64,000 nt of DNA from contig NC_011312.1 of NCBI RefSeq assembly GCF_000196495.1, positions 1,364,001 to 1,428,000 of the forward strand. The letters are read 5' to 3'. This stretch comes from Aliivibrio salmonicida LFI1238 (GTDB lineage: Bacteria; Pseudomonadota; Gammaproteobacteria; Enterobacterales; Vibrionaceae). The notes below the pieces were generated by a model. The model was not told where the DNA came from. It saw only the letters and a list, made by a program, of their open reading frames with translations, and did no database searches. The position numbers and the translations under genes were made by a program. Positions 7,968-17,018 of the stretch are shown here, in pieces (the stretch's first letter is position 1; every line of letters begins with the position of its first letter).

Positions 7968-8681
7968 ATGGATTTAGGTTTGTTGTTTGCGATGATTCTG
8001 ATTTTTATCGGGTCATTTGTACAAAGTGCGATTGGTTTTGGTTTAGCGATTGTCACGGCACCTCTTTTATTTCTTATTTCGCCGAGTTACGTTCCTGCGC
8101 CTATTGTGATTGTTGGTTTGTTTTTATCCATTATTAATGCGTATAAATACAAAGAAAATGTCTCTTTTCGTGGCTTAGGGTATGCATTTTTAGGGCGAAT
8201 TCCTGGATCGATTCTTGGAGGTTTGCTGCTTTATTATGTTGATGCAAAACTCTTGTCACTTTGGATCGGGGTTGTCGTATTGCTTGCGGTTGTGGTGAGT
8301 TTATTGCCTTTTCGCATTGAGCCAAATAATTCAAGAATGACAATAGCTGGTTTTTTCTCTGGTTTGTTCGGTACGAGTTCTGGTATTGGTGGTCCGCCAA
8401 TGGCGTTGTTATTACAGCACCAAGAGGCGAATTTAATCCGCGCTAATTTATCTGCTTTCTTTGTTGTGAGTAGCCTTATATCGCTAGCGGTGCAAGTCCC
8501 TGCTGGTTATATGAGCATGTCGCATTTGTATCTTACTTTACCGTTATTGCCAGCGTCATATGTTGGTTATTTAGTCGCAATGAAAGTGGTGGATAGAATA
8601 GACAAAGAGACGATTAGAAACGTGTCTTTAGTGATGTGTTCGATCTCTGGTGTCGCAGCGATTGTGTTAGCGTTAAGATAA
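7968..8681 (+). CDS. TSUP (TauE/SafE) family membrane transporter
   Basis: About 237 residues, almost wholly hydrophobic with around eight predicted helices and the family motifs FVQSAIGFGLAIVTAPLLFL and GFFSGLFGTSSGIGGPPMAL. TSUP proteins move sulfite, sulfoacetate or other small organosulfur or organic anions across the inner membrane; this substrate is unknown. ATG 7968 is preferred over 7953 because GGAG sits 8 bases before it, while the upstream ATG has no ribosome binding site and touches the terminator. It converges on the LysR gene with only 7 bases between stop codons. A second TSUP gene is at 50909. Confidence 0.85.
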   Translation: MDLGLLFAMILIFIGSFVQSAIGFGLAIVTAPLLFLISPSYVPAPIVIVGLFLSIINAYKYKENVSFRGLGYAFLGRIPGSILGGLLLYYVDAKLLSLWIGVVVLLAVVVSLLPFRIEPNNSRMTIAGFFSGLFGTSSGIGGPPMALLLQHQEANLIRANLSAFFVVSSLISLAVQVPAGYMSMSHLYLTLPLLPASYVGYLVAMKVVDRIDKETIRNVSLVMCSISGVAAIVLALR

Positions 8682-8688
8682 CGCTAAC

Positions 8689-9582
8689 TTACCAATACCG
8701 TGACGTTTTCATTCTTTTGGTTAGAAAATCAATGAAGGCTCTCTGTAAAGGTGTTACTTGTTTTCGTGTCGCGTAAATCGCATAAACGTTTAAGATTTTT
8801 GGCTGCCATTCAGGCAGTAATGCCACTAAGTCACCACGATTAATCAAGGGTTGAACGGTAGGAAGGGGTTGTTGGCTAATGCCATTTCCTCGTAATGTCG
8901 CGGCAAGTAATACTTCTGACAGGTTTGCACTAATATTCCCCGTAATTGGAACAGACTCTGGCCCATTAGGACCATCAAACACCCATGCAGAACGGCCAAA
9001 ATAAGTGTAAGAAAGGCAGTTATGTTGACTGAGTGCTTGTACATTTTGAGGCGTGCCATTTTTGGCTAGATAGGAGGGTGAAGCACAAATAATAGAGCGG
9101 CATTCGCCTAGACGCTTAGCCACAATATTTGGTTCAACGTCATTCGTAATGCGAATAGCCAGATCAATACGAGATTCAATAATATTTACCGATTCGTCAG
9201 TAGAAAGGATATCTATCGAGGTTTCTGGCCACATCGTCACAAATTCATCAATCACATCAATTAAACAACTGTCTATTAATGAATAGCTTGCCGTTATTCG
9301 TAGTTGTCCTTTCAGTTTTACTGTATTTTGATTTCGAATGCCATCCAAAGTACCCGCTAACGCTAATAGGTTTCGTGCGGCATCAAGCGTTTCTTCCCCA
9401 GGCGTGGTTAGACTGAGGCTTCTTGTGGTTCTATGCAGTAATCTAACGTCCATCCAACTTTCTAACTCAGCCAAATAACGAGACACTTTTGCTCGTGACA
9501 TGTCGAGATGATCAGCTGCTGCACTCAAACTTTTCTGTTCAACGATTGTGACAAAAACATGTAACGCGGTCAGTCTATCCAT
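8689..9582 (-). CDS. LysR-family transcriptional regulator
   Basis: A 297-residue LysR regulator: winged helix-turn-helix at about 1-60 (ALHVFVTIVEQKSLSAAADH, SRAKVSRYLAELESWMDVRL) and a periplasmic-binding-protein-like effector domain at about 88-295. The first ORF codon is at 9696, but the conserved start MDRLTALHVFVTIV begins at ATG 9582, preceded by AGGTG. LysR proteins usually control the divergent gene, here the metallo-beta-lactamase-fold gene at 9725, now cut by IS66. The regulator may thus have lost its target. The effector is unknown. Confidence 0.88.
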   Translation of the reverse strand: MDRLTALHVFVTIVEQKSLSAAADHLDMSRAKVSRYLAELESWMDVRLLHRTTRSLSLTTPGEETLDAARNLLALAGTLDGIRNQNTVKLKGQLRITASYSLIDSCLIDVIDEFVTMWPETSIDILSTDESVNIIESRIDLAIRITNDVEPNIVAKRLGECRSIICASPSYLAKNGTPQNVQALSQHNCLSYTYFGRSAWVFDGPNGPESVPITGNISANLSEVLLAATLRGNGISQQPLPTVQPLINRGDLVALLPEWQPKILNVYAIYATRKQVTPLQRAFIDFLTKRMKTSRYW

Positions 9583-9724
9583 CACTTTGCACCTAAAATC
9601 CATATGCTCGAAAAATGAAACAGTGAAAGTCAGATTATCGGGTATTTCAACGAAATACAATCTAATAACATGGTCTTTTAATCGTGACGTATTCACAGAC
9701 TGTTTCTACATATATAGGTAAATT

Positions 9725-9904
9725 ATGACTACATTTTCTGCAATCACTTTAACGAGCGCACTGATATTGACCAGCTATGCATCCGCAGCAGATCTTAATA
9801 TTTCACCGTACAATCCAGGTAAAGATGGCGTTTTTCCAACGACGTCAGTGCTTGTTAGTGGTGAAAAAGAAGCCATTTTGTTTGACGCGCAATTTAGCAT
9901 TAAG
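9725..9904 (+). pseudogene. Secreted metallo-beta-lactamase-fold protein, N-terminal remnant
   Basis: Sixty codons remain: a signal peptide (MTTFSAITLTSALILTSYASAAD), then NISPYNPGKDGVFPTTSVLV and SGEKEAILFDAQFSIK, resembling the first strands of MBL-fold hydrolases where the first metal-binding His motif would come later. IS66 copy 2 interrupts it after AGCATTAAG and its left end adds ten in-frame codons (VSVRGTTPNK) before a stop. The catalytic part is missing and is not found elsewhere in the window. The family call is moderate because the diagnostic HxHxDH motif is lost. Confidence 0.65.
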
Positions 9905-9985
9905 GTAAGCGTGCGGGGAACTACACCTAACAAATAAAATTCATTATGCGTATCTTACGATCTTTCATTTAACGAGAACGTAATT

Positions 9986-10300
9986 ATGCAAAAAGATAAA
10001 AAGAGAACACCAGAGCAATGGCACGCTCTATTTGAATCTCAGCAATCTAGCAAGCTTAGTGCCGCTGAATTTTGTCGTAACCATAATATTCTGCCAAAGA
10101 CATTTAGTGCACGTAAAGCACGATGGAAACAAAAGATTAACGCTTCTACTTTCTTGAAAGTAGAAGCGTTAACATCAACTATCATCGCCACTCCACAATT
10201 ACCAGATATTCAACTTTCTATCGGAAAATTGCGATTAACATTGCCAGCTAATACTGAACCTCACTGGATAGGACTCTTATTAAAAGGGTATCAATCATGA
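9986..10300 (+). CDS. tnpA: IS66 accessory protein TnpA (copy 2)
   Basis: Identical 104-residue product to copy 1; intact frame; contains the internal 17-bp inverted repeat at 10137-10172. Confidence 0.92.
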   Translation: MQKDKKRTPEQWHALFESQQSSKLSAAEFCRNHNILPKTFSARKARWKQKINASTFLKVEALTSTIIATPQLPDIQLSIGKLRLTLPANTEPHWIGLLLKGYQS

Positions 10301-10643
10301 ATGTATTTACTGATGTTTCCACCATTTATCTTCATCGTGATTTTGTCGATTTTCGCAAGGCCATTAATGGCCTTGTCGTGATTGTTGAGCAAGAAATGCA
10401 ACTATCACCGTTTAGTGATGCTCTATTTATATTTGCAATAAGCCTCGTGATAAACTCAAAATATTGTATTGGGATAAAACAGGATTCGCTTTATGGTACA
10501 AGCGATTAGATGAAGACCGCTTCAAATGGCCACGAAATATAAATAACGATACGTTAGCATTATCAGAGCAGCAACTGACACTGCTATTACAAGGTTTTGA
10601 TATCTTAGGACATCAACCAGTACATTATCAAACAACCCTTTAA
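10297..10643 (+). pseudogene. tnpB: IS66 TnpB, frameshifted (copy 2)
   Basis: A TTTT run is TTT near 10432, changing the frame after LFIF and giving a stop at 10509 instead of 10643. The first ~46 residues match the intact protein. Confidence 0.9.
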
Positions 10644-10714
10644 ATAGTTGATTCTCAGTCAAGAATAGGAGGCAACCGATTGATTACCTGTATTATCGTT
10701 ATATAGTCATCTAC

Positions 10715-12203
10715 ATGACTGATAAAATAAAACCACTTCCTGATACCATTGACGAGCTGAAAGCACTTGTGCTTCAGCTTGAAAATAAATATAACCGTCT
10801 TCTAGAGCAATTTCGACTGGCTCAACATCAGCGCTTTGGTAAAAGCAGTGAATCTGACTCGACTCAATTTGATTTATTCAATGAAACAGAAGAAGAAATC
10901 ATCATTGAAAATGATGACACACAAACGATTACCTACACTCGTCAAAAGCCAAAACGCCAACGCTTACCTGAAGACTTACCGCGTACTGTTATTATCCACG
11001 ACATAAAAGATAAAACTTGTAAGTGTTGCGGTCTAGAGATGCATGCGATGGGTAAAGACATCAGTGAAAAGTTGGAATTTGTACCAGCTAAAGTGGAAGT
11101 TATTCAACATGTTCGTCCTAAATATGCTTGCCGAAATTGTGAAAAAAACAATACTTCAGTAGACATTAAACAAGCCCCAATGCCAGCGTCACCAATCCCT
11201 AAAGGGATTGCGACCGCAAGTTTACTTGCTCAAATTATTACGGCTAAATTTCAATACAGTCTTCCACTTTATCGTCAAGAAACGTTATTTCAGCAATGGG
11301 GTATCATTATTGGACGGCGAACGATGGCGGATTGGTTAATAAAATGCTCGGTACTATTTACCCCTCTTAATACCGAGTTACATCGTATTTTGCTTGAACA
11401 ACCCACTCTGCATTGTGATGAAACAACGGTAAATGTGTTGGATGTTGAAAAAGCAAAAATGTTATATGTGGGTCTACTGCTCTGGCTATGATTCTCCAGG
11501 CTCTGGTGTTTTGCCTGGAATTGTACTTTATGATTATCAATCTAGCAGGCATGGCTACCATCCAGTTAACTTTTTAAAAGGTTATAACGGGTATTTACAT
11601 ACCGATGGTTACCAAGGTTATGAACAAACTGAAGCGATTTTAGTTGGCTGTTGGGCACACGCACGTCGACGATTTATTGAGGCTCAACGTGTTCAAGTAA
11701 AAGGGAAAACAGGGAGTGCAGATTGGGTATTGAGTAAAATCCAAAAGCTATACCGGATCGAATCGTTATTAAAAGAGGCTTCCCCTGAAGCCAAGTATGT
11801 TGCTAGGCAGACAGAAGCCCGCGATTTACTTAAAGAGCTCCGTGATTGGCTTGATAGCGCAGTTAGTCGAGTATCACCTAAAACAAAATTAGGTGAGGCG
11901 ATTAGCTATACATTAAATCAATGGGATAAATTAGTTCGTTATATTGATGATGGATTGTTATCTATTGATAACAATCGAGCAGAGCGAGCGGTTAAACCGT
12001 TTGTTATCGGCCGGAAAAACTGGTTATTTTCGGGTTCAACGGCTGGTGCAGATTCAAGTGCAATGCTTTACAGCATTGTAGAAACAGCAAAGGCAAACGG
12101 ATTAATCCCTTACGATTATATTAGGTATTGTCTAGATCGTTTATGTGTTGGATCGCCAGATATCGATTCACTTTTACCTTGGAATGTAAAAGACAAGGTG
12201 TAG
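10715..12203 (+). pseudogene. tnpC: IS66 transposase TnpC, frameshifted (copy 2)
   Basis: One extra A in the run at 11455-11459 shifts the frame after VLDVEKAK, giving a stop at 11491. The remaining catalytic part stays open in the next frame to 12203. One substitution (Asn to Thr, LNTEL) distinguishes this copy. Confidence 0.9.
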
Positions 12204-12219
12204 TTCCCCGCACGCTTAC

Positions 12220-12254
12220 ATTACAACAGTATTTATGTTCAATTTGATATTTAA
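12220..12254 (+). pseudogene. Last codons of the outer-membrane protein gene split by IS66
   Basis: ATTACAAC followed by AGTATTTATGTTCAATTTGA reads, in the frame carried by the fragment ending at 23348, as ...NYN-SIYVQFDI-stop, a plausible final beta-strand. Its other part lies at 22572-23348, before IS66 copy 3. The junction base-for-base repeats the ATTACAAC target duplication. Confidence 0.8.
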
Positions 12255-12274
12255 CACTAATTGTTAGTAGTGTT

Positions 12275-12312
12275 AAAAATGGCTCTATATTCAATAATAT
12301 AGAGCCATTTTT
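12275..12312. terminator. Bidirectional terminator between the outer-membrane gene end and nrdJb
   Basis: A-run, ATGGCTCTATAT, short loop, ATATAGAGCCAT, T-run: a 16-bp symmetric stem that works on both strands. It serves the plus-strand outer-membrane gene and the minus-strand nrdJb, showing the two were convergent neighbours before the rearrangement. Confidence 0.85.
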
Positions 12313-12339
12313 ATATTTATAGTTTACTGGTTTTTACGA

Positions 12340-13029
12340 TTAACCACACTTAGAGTCGCCACAGTTTAAGCAGGTTTGACAACCGTCTTTAACAACCACG
12401 GATTTATTATGGCACTTATAGCAAAGTGTTGCACTTGGTGGAAAACTAGATTCAATCTTCTCTTCTTTCGGTTCTTCTTTAGTCGCTAGTTCTGCTTTTT
12501 TTGCGTCTAAAAATGCTTTTTGGTGTTTATCCATTTCAGGATCTTCAATCAAACCAATATCTTTTAAATGTTGTTCAATGACATTACCAATTTCAGCGAT
12601 TAAAGAAGGCACATATTTGCCTTTATTCCAGTAGCCACCACGAGGGTCAAACACAGAACGAAGCTCTTCTACTAAGAACGTACAATCGCCGCCTTTACGG
12701 AAAACGGCAGACATGATACGGGTGAGGGCGATAATCCATTGGTAGTGTTCTAAACTTTTTGAATTAATAAACATTTCGAATGGACGACGGATCTCATGTT
12801 TTGTTCCTTCATTTAATATCACATCATTAATCGTGATAAATAAAGAATGTTCAGAAACATGCTCAGGTGTTTTTAGTTTGTAGGTTGAACCTAATAACTT
12901 CTCTGGGCGTTGGATCATCTCATGCATTTGCTCTATTGTTTCTTCTGTCTCAGCAACCTGTACTTGTGCGATGTCTTCTTTTGATTTTACTTTAAAGCCA
13001 ATGATTTTGCTGTCAATTTTCTTGACCAT
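12340..13029 (-). CDS. nrdJb: NrdJb-like small protein of split class II ribonucleotide reductase (TSCPD domain)
   Basis: A 229-residue protein with a TSCPD-type domain (about 25-160; FITINDVILNEG, RRPFEMFINSKSLEHYQWI, SAVFRKGGDCTFLVEEL) and a C-terminal zinc-ribbon-like tail with paired cysteines (CYKCHN ... CQTCLNCGDSKCG). In many class II reductases this forms the C-terminus of one long polypeptide. In Pseudomonas it is the separate NrdJb protein that supports NrdJa. Here it follows the large-subunit gene by 86 bases on the same strand, consistent with an operon. The C-terminal Cys pairs probably help re-reduce the active site, as in related reductases (inference). Confidence 0.82.
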   Translation of the reverse strand: MVKKIDSKIIGFKVKSKEDIAQVQVAETEETIEQMHEMIQRPEKLLGSTYKLKTPEHVSEHSLFITINDVILNEGTKHEIRRPFEMFINSKSLEHYQWIIALTRIMSAVFRKGGDCTFLVEELRSVFDPRGGYWNKGKYVPSLIAEIGNVIEQHLKDIGLIEDPEMDKHQKAFLDAKKAELATKEEPKEEKIESSFPPSATLCYKCHNKSVVVKDGCQTCLNCGDSKCG

Positions 13030-13115
13030 GGTAAACCCTTCTTAATCTTTAAATAGGGAGGGATGCTCCCTAATTTTTATTATTTAGTTATATTGAATTG
13101 GATGAGGGCGGTAAA

Positions 13116-15269
13116 TTAAAATTTACCGTAGTAACCTTCTTTTAGCGCATCATATAAATTAGCGGCGGTATGCATCTCACCATCGTACTCAATTTTTTCG
13201 TTGCCTTTTGCTTCTAATGTCGAGCCATCTTCTAGCGTAAAGCAATACGTTGTATTTTCTAGGTCTTCTTCTTTAACGAGAACCCCTTGGAATACTTCAG
13301 GGTTAAAGCGGAAAGTTGTACAGCCCTTCAATCCTTTGTCGTAAGCATCCATATAAATGTCTTTGAACTCTTCGAATGGGAAGTCTGTTGGTATGTTCGC
13401 TGTTTTAGAAATCGATGAATCAATCCATTTCTGAGCCGCAGCCTGTACAGCAACATGTTGCTGAGGGGTTATGTCGTCAGCAGTAATAAAATAATCAGGT
13501 AGCTTATTTTCTTCATTAGTACTGTATGGCATTGCTTTGTCGTTAATTAATGCACGGTATGCTAATAATTCATAGCTGTAGACATCAACACTTTCTTTTG
13601 ATTTTTTACCTGTCTTAATGACATTACGAGTGTAATGGTGTGCAAAGCTTGGCTCTATGCCATTACTTGCATTATTAGCAAGAGATAATGAGATGGTGCC
13701 TGTTGGTGCAATAGAACTGTGGTGGGTAAAACGAACACCTTGTTCAATGATCTTAGCGACGAGTTTTGGTTCAATGATTGCCAACTGTTGCATGTAACGA
13801 CTGTACTTAGCATGCAATACTTTTCCTTTTACTTTATCACCCAGTTTAATGCCATCCTCAGCCATCTCAGGGCGTTGGCGAAGCATTTTTGCTGTCACGA
13901 TAAAGCTTTCTTCCATGATTGGTGCAGAGCCTTTCTCCGCGGCTAAATCGAGTCCTGACTTCCAACCAGTAACCGCCATTTCTTGAGCAACTTGTTCCGT
14001 AAACCCAATGGATTCAATACTGCCATATTTGTGTTGTAGCATCGTTAATGTTGAACCAAGGCCTAAGAAACCCATGCCATGACGACGTTTATGCATGATC
14101 TCATGACGTTGTTGCTCTAGTGGTAACTGATTAATTTCAACAACGTTATCAAGCATGCGAGTGAAGATAGAAACGACATTACGATAAGCATCCCAATCAA
14201 AAAAAGCAGTGTCAGTAAATGGATTACGGACAAACTTAGTCAAATTAATCGATCCTAATAAACAAGCTCCATAAGGAGGAAGAGGCTGTTCACCACAAGG
14301 GTTTGTTGCTCTTATTTCTTCACAGAACCAGTTGTTGTTCATCTGGTTTACTTTGTCGATTAGAATAAAGCCAGGTTCTGCGTAATCATACGTTGATGTC
14401 ATTATGATGTTCCACAGATTTTGAGCTGGCATCGTACGATAGACCTTACAAGCAACTAAGCCTTCTTCGTTTTCTGCGAACCCTTCTTTTACTGGCCAGT
14501 CAGCCCATACCACACTGTTATCGCTGTATAGATCCATGTGATCTAATTTCGCTTCTTTTAGTGTAATTGGAAAAATCAGTTGCCAATCGTTTTGATTTTT
14601 AACTGCTTCTACAAAATCTTCGGTAATGAGCAGTGACAAGTTAAATTGGCGTAGGCGGCCATCTTCCCGTTTTGCTCGAATAAAGTCGATAACGTCAGGG
14701 TGTCGAATATCCATGGTGCCCATTTGTGCGCCACGGCGTCCACCAGCAGAAGAGACGGTAAAACACATTTTATCGTAGATATCCATGAACGATAGAGGGC
14801 CTGACGTGTAAGCGCCAGCACCAGACACAAATGCGCCACGAGGACGTAATGTTGAAAAGTCGTACCCAATACCGCAGCCAGCTTTAAGCGTTAACCCAGC
14901 TTCGTGTACTTTTCCTAAAATGTCATCCATAGAGTCAACGATGGTGCCAGAAACGGTACAGTTAATGGTTGATGTTGCCGGTTTATGTTCGAAGGCACCT
15001 GCATTTGATGTGATGCGTCCAGCCGGGATTGCACCATTACGCAATGCCCATAAGAATTGTTCATTCCATTGTTTTTGTTCTGCGGGTTGTTCTAAATCAG
15101 ACAGAGCTTTGGCAACGCGTTTAAAGGTATCGTCCATGGAAAGATCAACACGATTGCCTTGTTTGTTTTTAAGACAATATTTACTCTCCCAAATGTCCAT
15201 TGAGGTCGATTGGTAAGCAATTTCAGTGGGATTCGCTAGGGAAACTGTCGCATTTTTAGATTGTGGCAT
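13116..15269 (-). CDS. nrdJa: Adenosylcobalamin-dependent (class II) ribonucleotide reductase, large part NrdJa
   Basis: 717 residues with the ribonucleotide reductase ten-stranded barrel. Visible landmarks are the first redox Cys in TINCTVSGTI (Cys104), the radical/substrate motif NPCGEQPLPPYGACLLGS (Cys325, Glu327), GGRRGAQMGTMDIRHPDVIDF, and the late SIAPTGTISLSLANNASNGI motif. It converts ribonucleotides to deoxyribonucleotides using a B12-generated thiyl radical and needs no oxygen. The C-terminal cysteine tail of single-chain NrdJ is missing and supplied by the neighbouring NrdJb. GGAGGGGGG near 15322 is too far from the start to be its ribosome binding site. I see no classical cobalamin riboswitch in the 350-base upstream region. 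Confidence 0.92.
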   Translation of the reverse strand: MPQSKNATVSLANPTEIAYQSTSMDIWESKYCLKNKQGNRVDLSMDDTFKRVAKALSDLEQPAEQKQWNEQFLWALRNGAIPAGRITSNAGAFEHKPATSTINCTVSGTIVDSMDDILGKVHEAGLTLKAGCGIGYDFSTLRPRGAFVSGAGAYTSGPLSFMDIYDKMCFTVSSAGGRRGAQMGTMDIRHPDVIDFIRAKREDGRLRQFNLSLLITEDFVEAVKNQNDWQLIFPITLKEAKLDHMDLYSDNSVVWADWPVKEGFAENEEGLVACKVYRTMPAQNLWNIIMTSTYDYAEPGFILIDKVNQMNNNWFCEEIRATNPCGEQPLPPYGACLLGSINLTKFVRNPFTDTAFFDWDAYRNVVSIFTRMLDNVVEINQLPLEQQRHEIMHKRRHGMGFLGLGSTLTMLQHKYGSIESIGFTEQVAQEMAVTGWKSGLDLAAEKGSAPIMEESFIVTAKMLRQRPEMAEDGIKLGDKVKGKVLHAKYSRYMQQLAIIEPKLVAKIIEQGVRFTHHSSIAPTGTISLSLANNASNGIEPSFAHHYTRNVIKTGKKSKESVDVYSYELLAYRALINDKAMPYSTNEENKLPDYFITADDITPQQHVAVQAAAQKWIDSSISKTANIPTDFPFEEFKDIYMDAYDKGLKGCTTFRFNPEVFQGVLVKEEDLENTTYCFTLEDGSTLEAKGNEKIEYDGEMHTAANLYDALKEGYYGKF

Positions 15270-15623
15270 GTAGAAGACCTTACTGCGTCATAAAGATAGA
15301 AAATGGAATGCAAAACTCAGGAGGGGGGATCAAACCATTATATAATATGATCTTCAAGTCTTGACAAAGAGAAATATGGACATTAGTCAAAAGTTTGTCA
15401 TAGTGTCGAAAAAATGCCATTTAAATCATGGGTTTATATTGTTGATGTTCTTGTTAAAAAATATAAAAAATAGAGTTGAAAAGTTAGAGATTAGTCATAA
15501 AAAAAGAAGTAAAAACATGAGTCAGTCAATAACAAAGTATTATTTCTTTGCGATGAAAATTAAGTGCGGTATTATTTTTTTGGAATGGAGATCAACTTTT
15601 ACTGGCTATGAAAGGAACGTCGT
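15270..15623. other. Intergenic region between nrdJa and the GGDEF gene
   Basis: 354 bases of AT-rich sequence between divergent genes, so it must hold both promoters. TATAAT-like sequence occurs on both strands near 15339-15350. A possible 94-codon frame from 15361 to 15645 runs into the GGDEF gene, has no ribosome binding site and no recognisable content; I do not annotate it. Confidence 0.5.
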
Positions 15624-16955
15624 ATGCGGGTATTTCAAAAAATAATAATAGGAATGCTAATCCTCTCAATTAGTGCACTTATTTGGCATCATTTTTGGGG
15701 GGATACTAAAACATTAACAATTAGTCCTGAAAAATACAGCTATTACGGCACTGATGATCGCAAGGTTGGAGGGATTAGTGAAGCAACATTAATCGATAAA
15801 AATAATGTGCCAAGCATGTTGTGTAATATGAAAAAAGGGGATTATGCTTGGCCTTATTGCGAGGCTGCGATTCATTTATCAGGCAGTATTTTTGAAGGTA
15901 TCGATCTCTCGGATTATTCTACCCTGGTACTCGATATCGATTATAAAAGTACCGATCCTAATGGTCGTTTACGGGTGTATTTACGAAACAGCAACCCGGC
16001 ATACACTAAACGCAACGACGCGGCGTCATTAAAATTTAATGGCATCGAATATGAACCTGGATTTAAAACGGGTCCAAAAGAAATATTATTGTCGGATTTT
16101 CAAGTATTAACGTGGTGGATTGCGGATTACAAAGTAGCCGTAGAACATGCTGCGCCTGAATTTTCTAATGTATCGATTATTGAAATTGCGACGTCTTCAG
16201 GCCTTAGTGTCGGTAATTTTGAAATGACAATTAATAGTATTGAACTGCGTGGTTCTTGGGTTAAAGAAACGACCTTATTGAAATTTATTTTGTATGCTTG
16301 GTTGGTCATGATCATTGGTTACATCCTTTATGAACAAAAAGGGTTAAATCGACGTCTTAAAGCCAGTACGTATCGTGAAACCAAATTACAAAAGATGAAT
16401 GATAATTTAAAAGAAAAAAATGTTGAGTTTGCCGAGTTAGCACACCGAGATTCGTTAACCGGTGCGAGAAATCGAAACGCAGTAAGGGATTGGTTAGACA
16501 GAATGTCTCAACAAGTACGTTGGGGTAAACAACAATTCTCTGTTATCTACATTGATATTGATTTTTTTAAAGGTATTAATGACAAGTTAGGTCACCAAGT
16601 TGGGGATGATATTTTACGAGAATTTGTTTTGGTGGTGACGGGATCGATTAAAACGACTGATTTCCTCGTTCGTTGGGGAGGTGAAGAGTTTATTGTTTTT
16701 AGTCCACAGACTGGTCTGGATCAAGCGTTTGAAAAAGCAGAGCATATTCGACGTACTGTTGAGCATCACCTTTGGTGTCATAATGAATCTTTGACGTGTA
16801 GCTTTGGTGTGGCAGAAATGGGGAATGAGCGTATTTCCGAAGTGATAGCAAGGGCGGATGACGCGCTATATAAAGCTAAAAATCAAGGGCGTAATAGGGT
16901 GGTGAGAAGTAATAATCTGCCCGATCAAAGATTGGTTTCTCGTTTTATGGATTAG
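15624..16955 (+). CDS. Membrane-bound diguanylate cyclase (GGEEF)
   Basis: 443 residues. TM1 lies at about 7-25, a periplasmic beta-rich sensor at about 26-215, TM2 at about 220-238 (FILYAWLVMIIGYILYE), a short coiled segment at about 245-272, and a GGDEF domain at about 275-430 with the active-site signature VRWGGEEFIVF (GGEEF at 352-356). It should make cyclic di-GMP in response to a periplasmic signal. The RxxD inhibitory site expected just upstream reads KTTD, so product inhibition is probably absent. Start ATG 15624 has AAGGAA upstream. The sensor domain resembles a carbohydrate-binding beta-sandwich but I cannot name it. Confidence 0.88.
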   Translation: MRVFQKIIIGMLILSISALIWHHFWGDTKTLTISPEKYSYYGTDDRKVGGISEATLIDKNNVPSMLCNMKKGDYAWPYCEAAIHLSGSIFEGIDLSDYSTLVLDIDYKSTDPNGRLRVYLRNSNPAYTKRNDAASLKFNGIEYEPGFKTGPKEILLSDFQVLTWWIADYKVAVEHAAPEFSNVSIIEIATSSGLSVGNFEMTINSIELRGSWVKETTLLKFILYAWLVMIIGYILYEQKGLNRRLKASTYRETKLQKMNDNLKEKNVEFAELAHRDSLTGARNRNAVRDWLDRMSQQVRWGKQQFSVIYIDIDFFKGINDKLGHQVGDDILREFVLVVTGSIKTTDFLVRWGGEEFIVFSPQTGLDQAFEKAEHIRRTVEHHLWCHNESLTCSFGVAEMGNERISEVIARADDALYKAKNQGRNRVVRSNNLPDQRLVSRFMD

Positions 16956-16970
16956 TCTTCTGCTATAAAA

Positions 16971-17008
16971 AGCCTCGCTATTGTATATACATAGCGAGGC
17001 TTTTTTTA
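16971..17008. terminator. Bidirectional terminator between the GGDEF gene and sanA
   Basis: AGCCTCGCTA and TAGCGAGGCT form a 10-bp perfect stem flanked by A- and T-runs between convergent genes. Confidence 0.88.
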
Positions 17009-17018
17009 TTTAATCGAA

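Larger units (their letters stand above)
9905..12219 (+). mobile_element. IS66-family insertion sequence, copy 2 (2315 bp)
   Basis: Same element and orientation as copy 1. Left flank 8-mer GCATTAAG, right flank ATTACAAC: no target duplication. The right flank is identical to the left flank of copy 3, which marks copy 2 as one half of a recombined pair. It carries one deleted T in tnpB and one inserted A in tnpC, so net length equals the intact element. Confidence 0.95.

Noticed and set aside
9583..9696. N-terminal extension of the LysR regulator to 9696
   Set aside because: The 38 extra residues precede the universal LysR start and have no counterpart in the family; ATG 9582 has a better ribosome binding site.
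15270..15360. Cobalamin riboswitch in front of nrdJa
   Set aside because: I looked for the conserved B12-box type sequence and a multi-stem leader; only a purine-rich GGAGGGGGG and AT-rich promoter-like sequence are present.
15361..15645. 94-codon open frame upstream of the GGDEF gene
   Set aside because: No ribosome binding site, no recognisable protein features, and it overlaps the well-supported start of the cyclase gene; AT-rich intergenic sequence can give such a frame.
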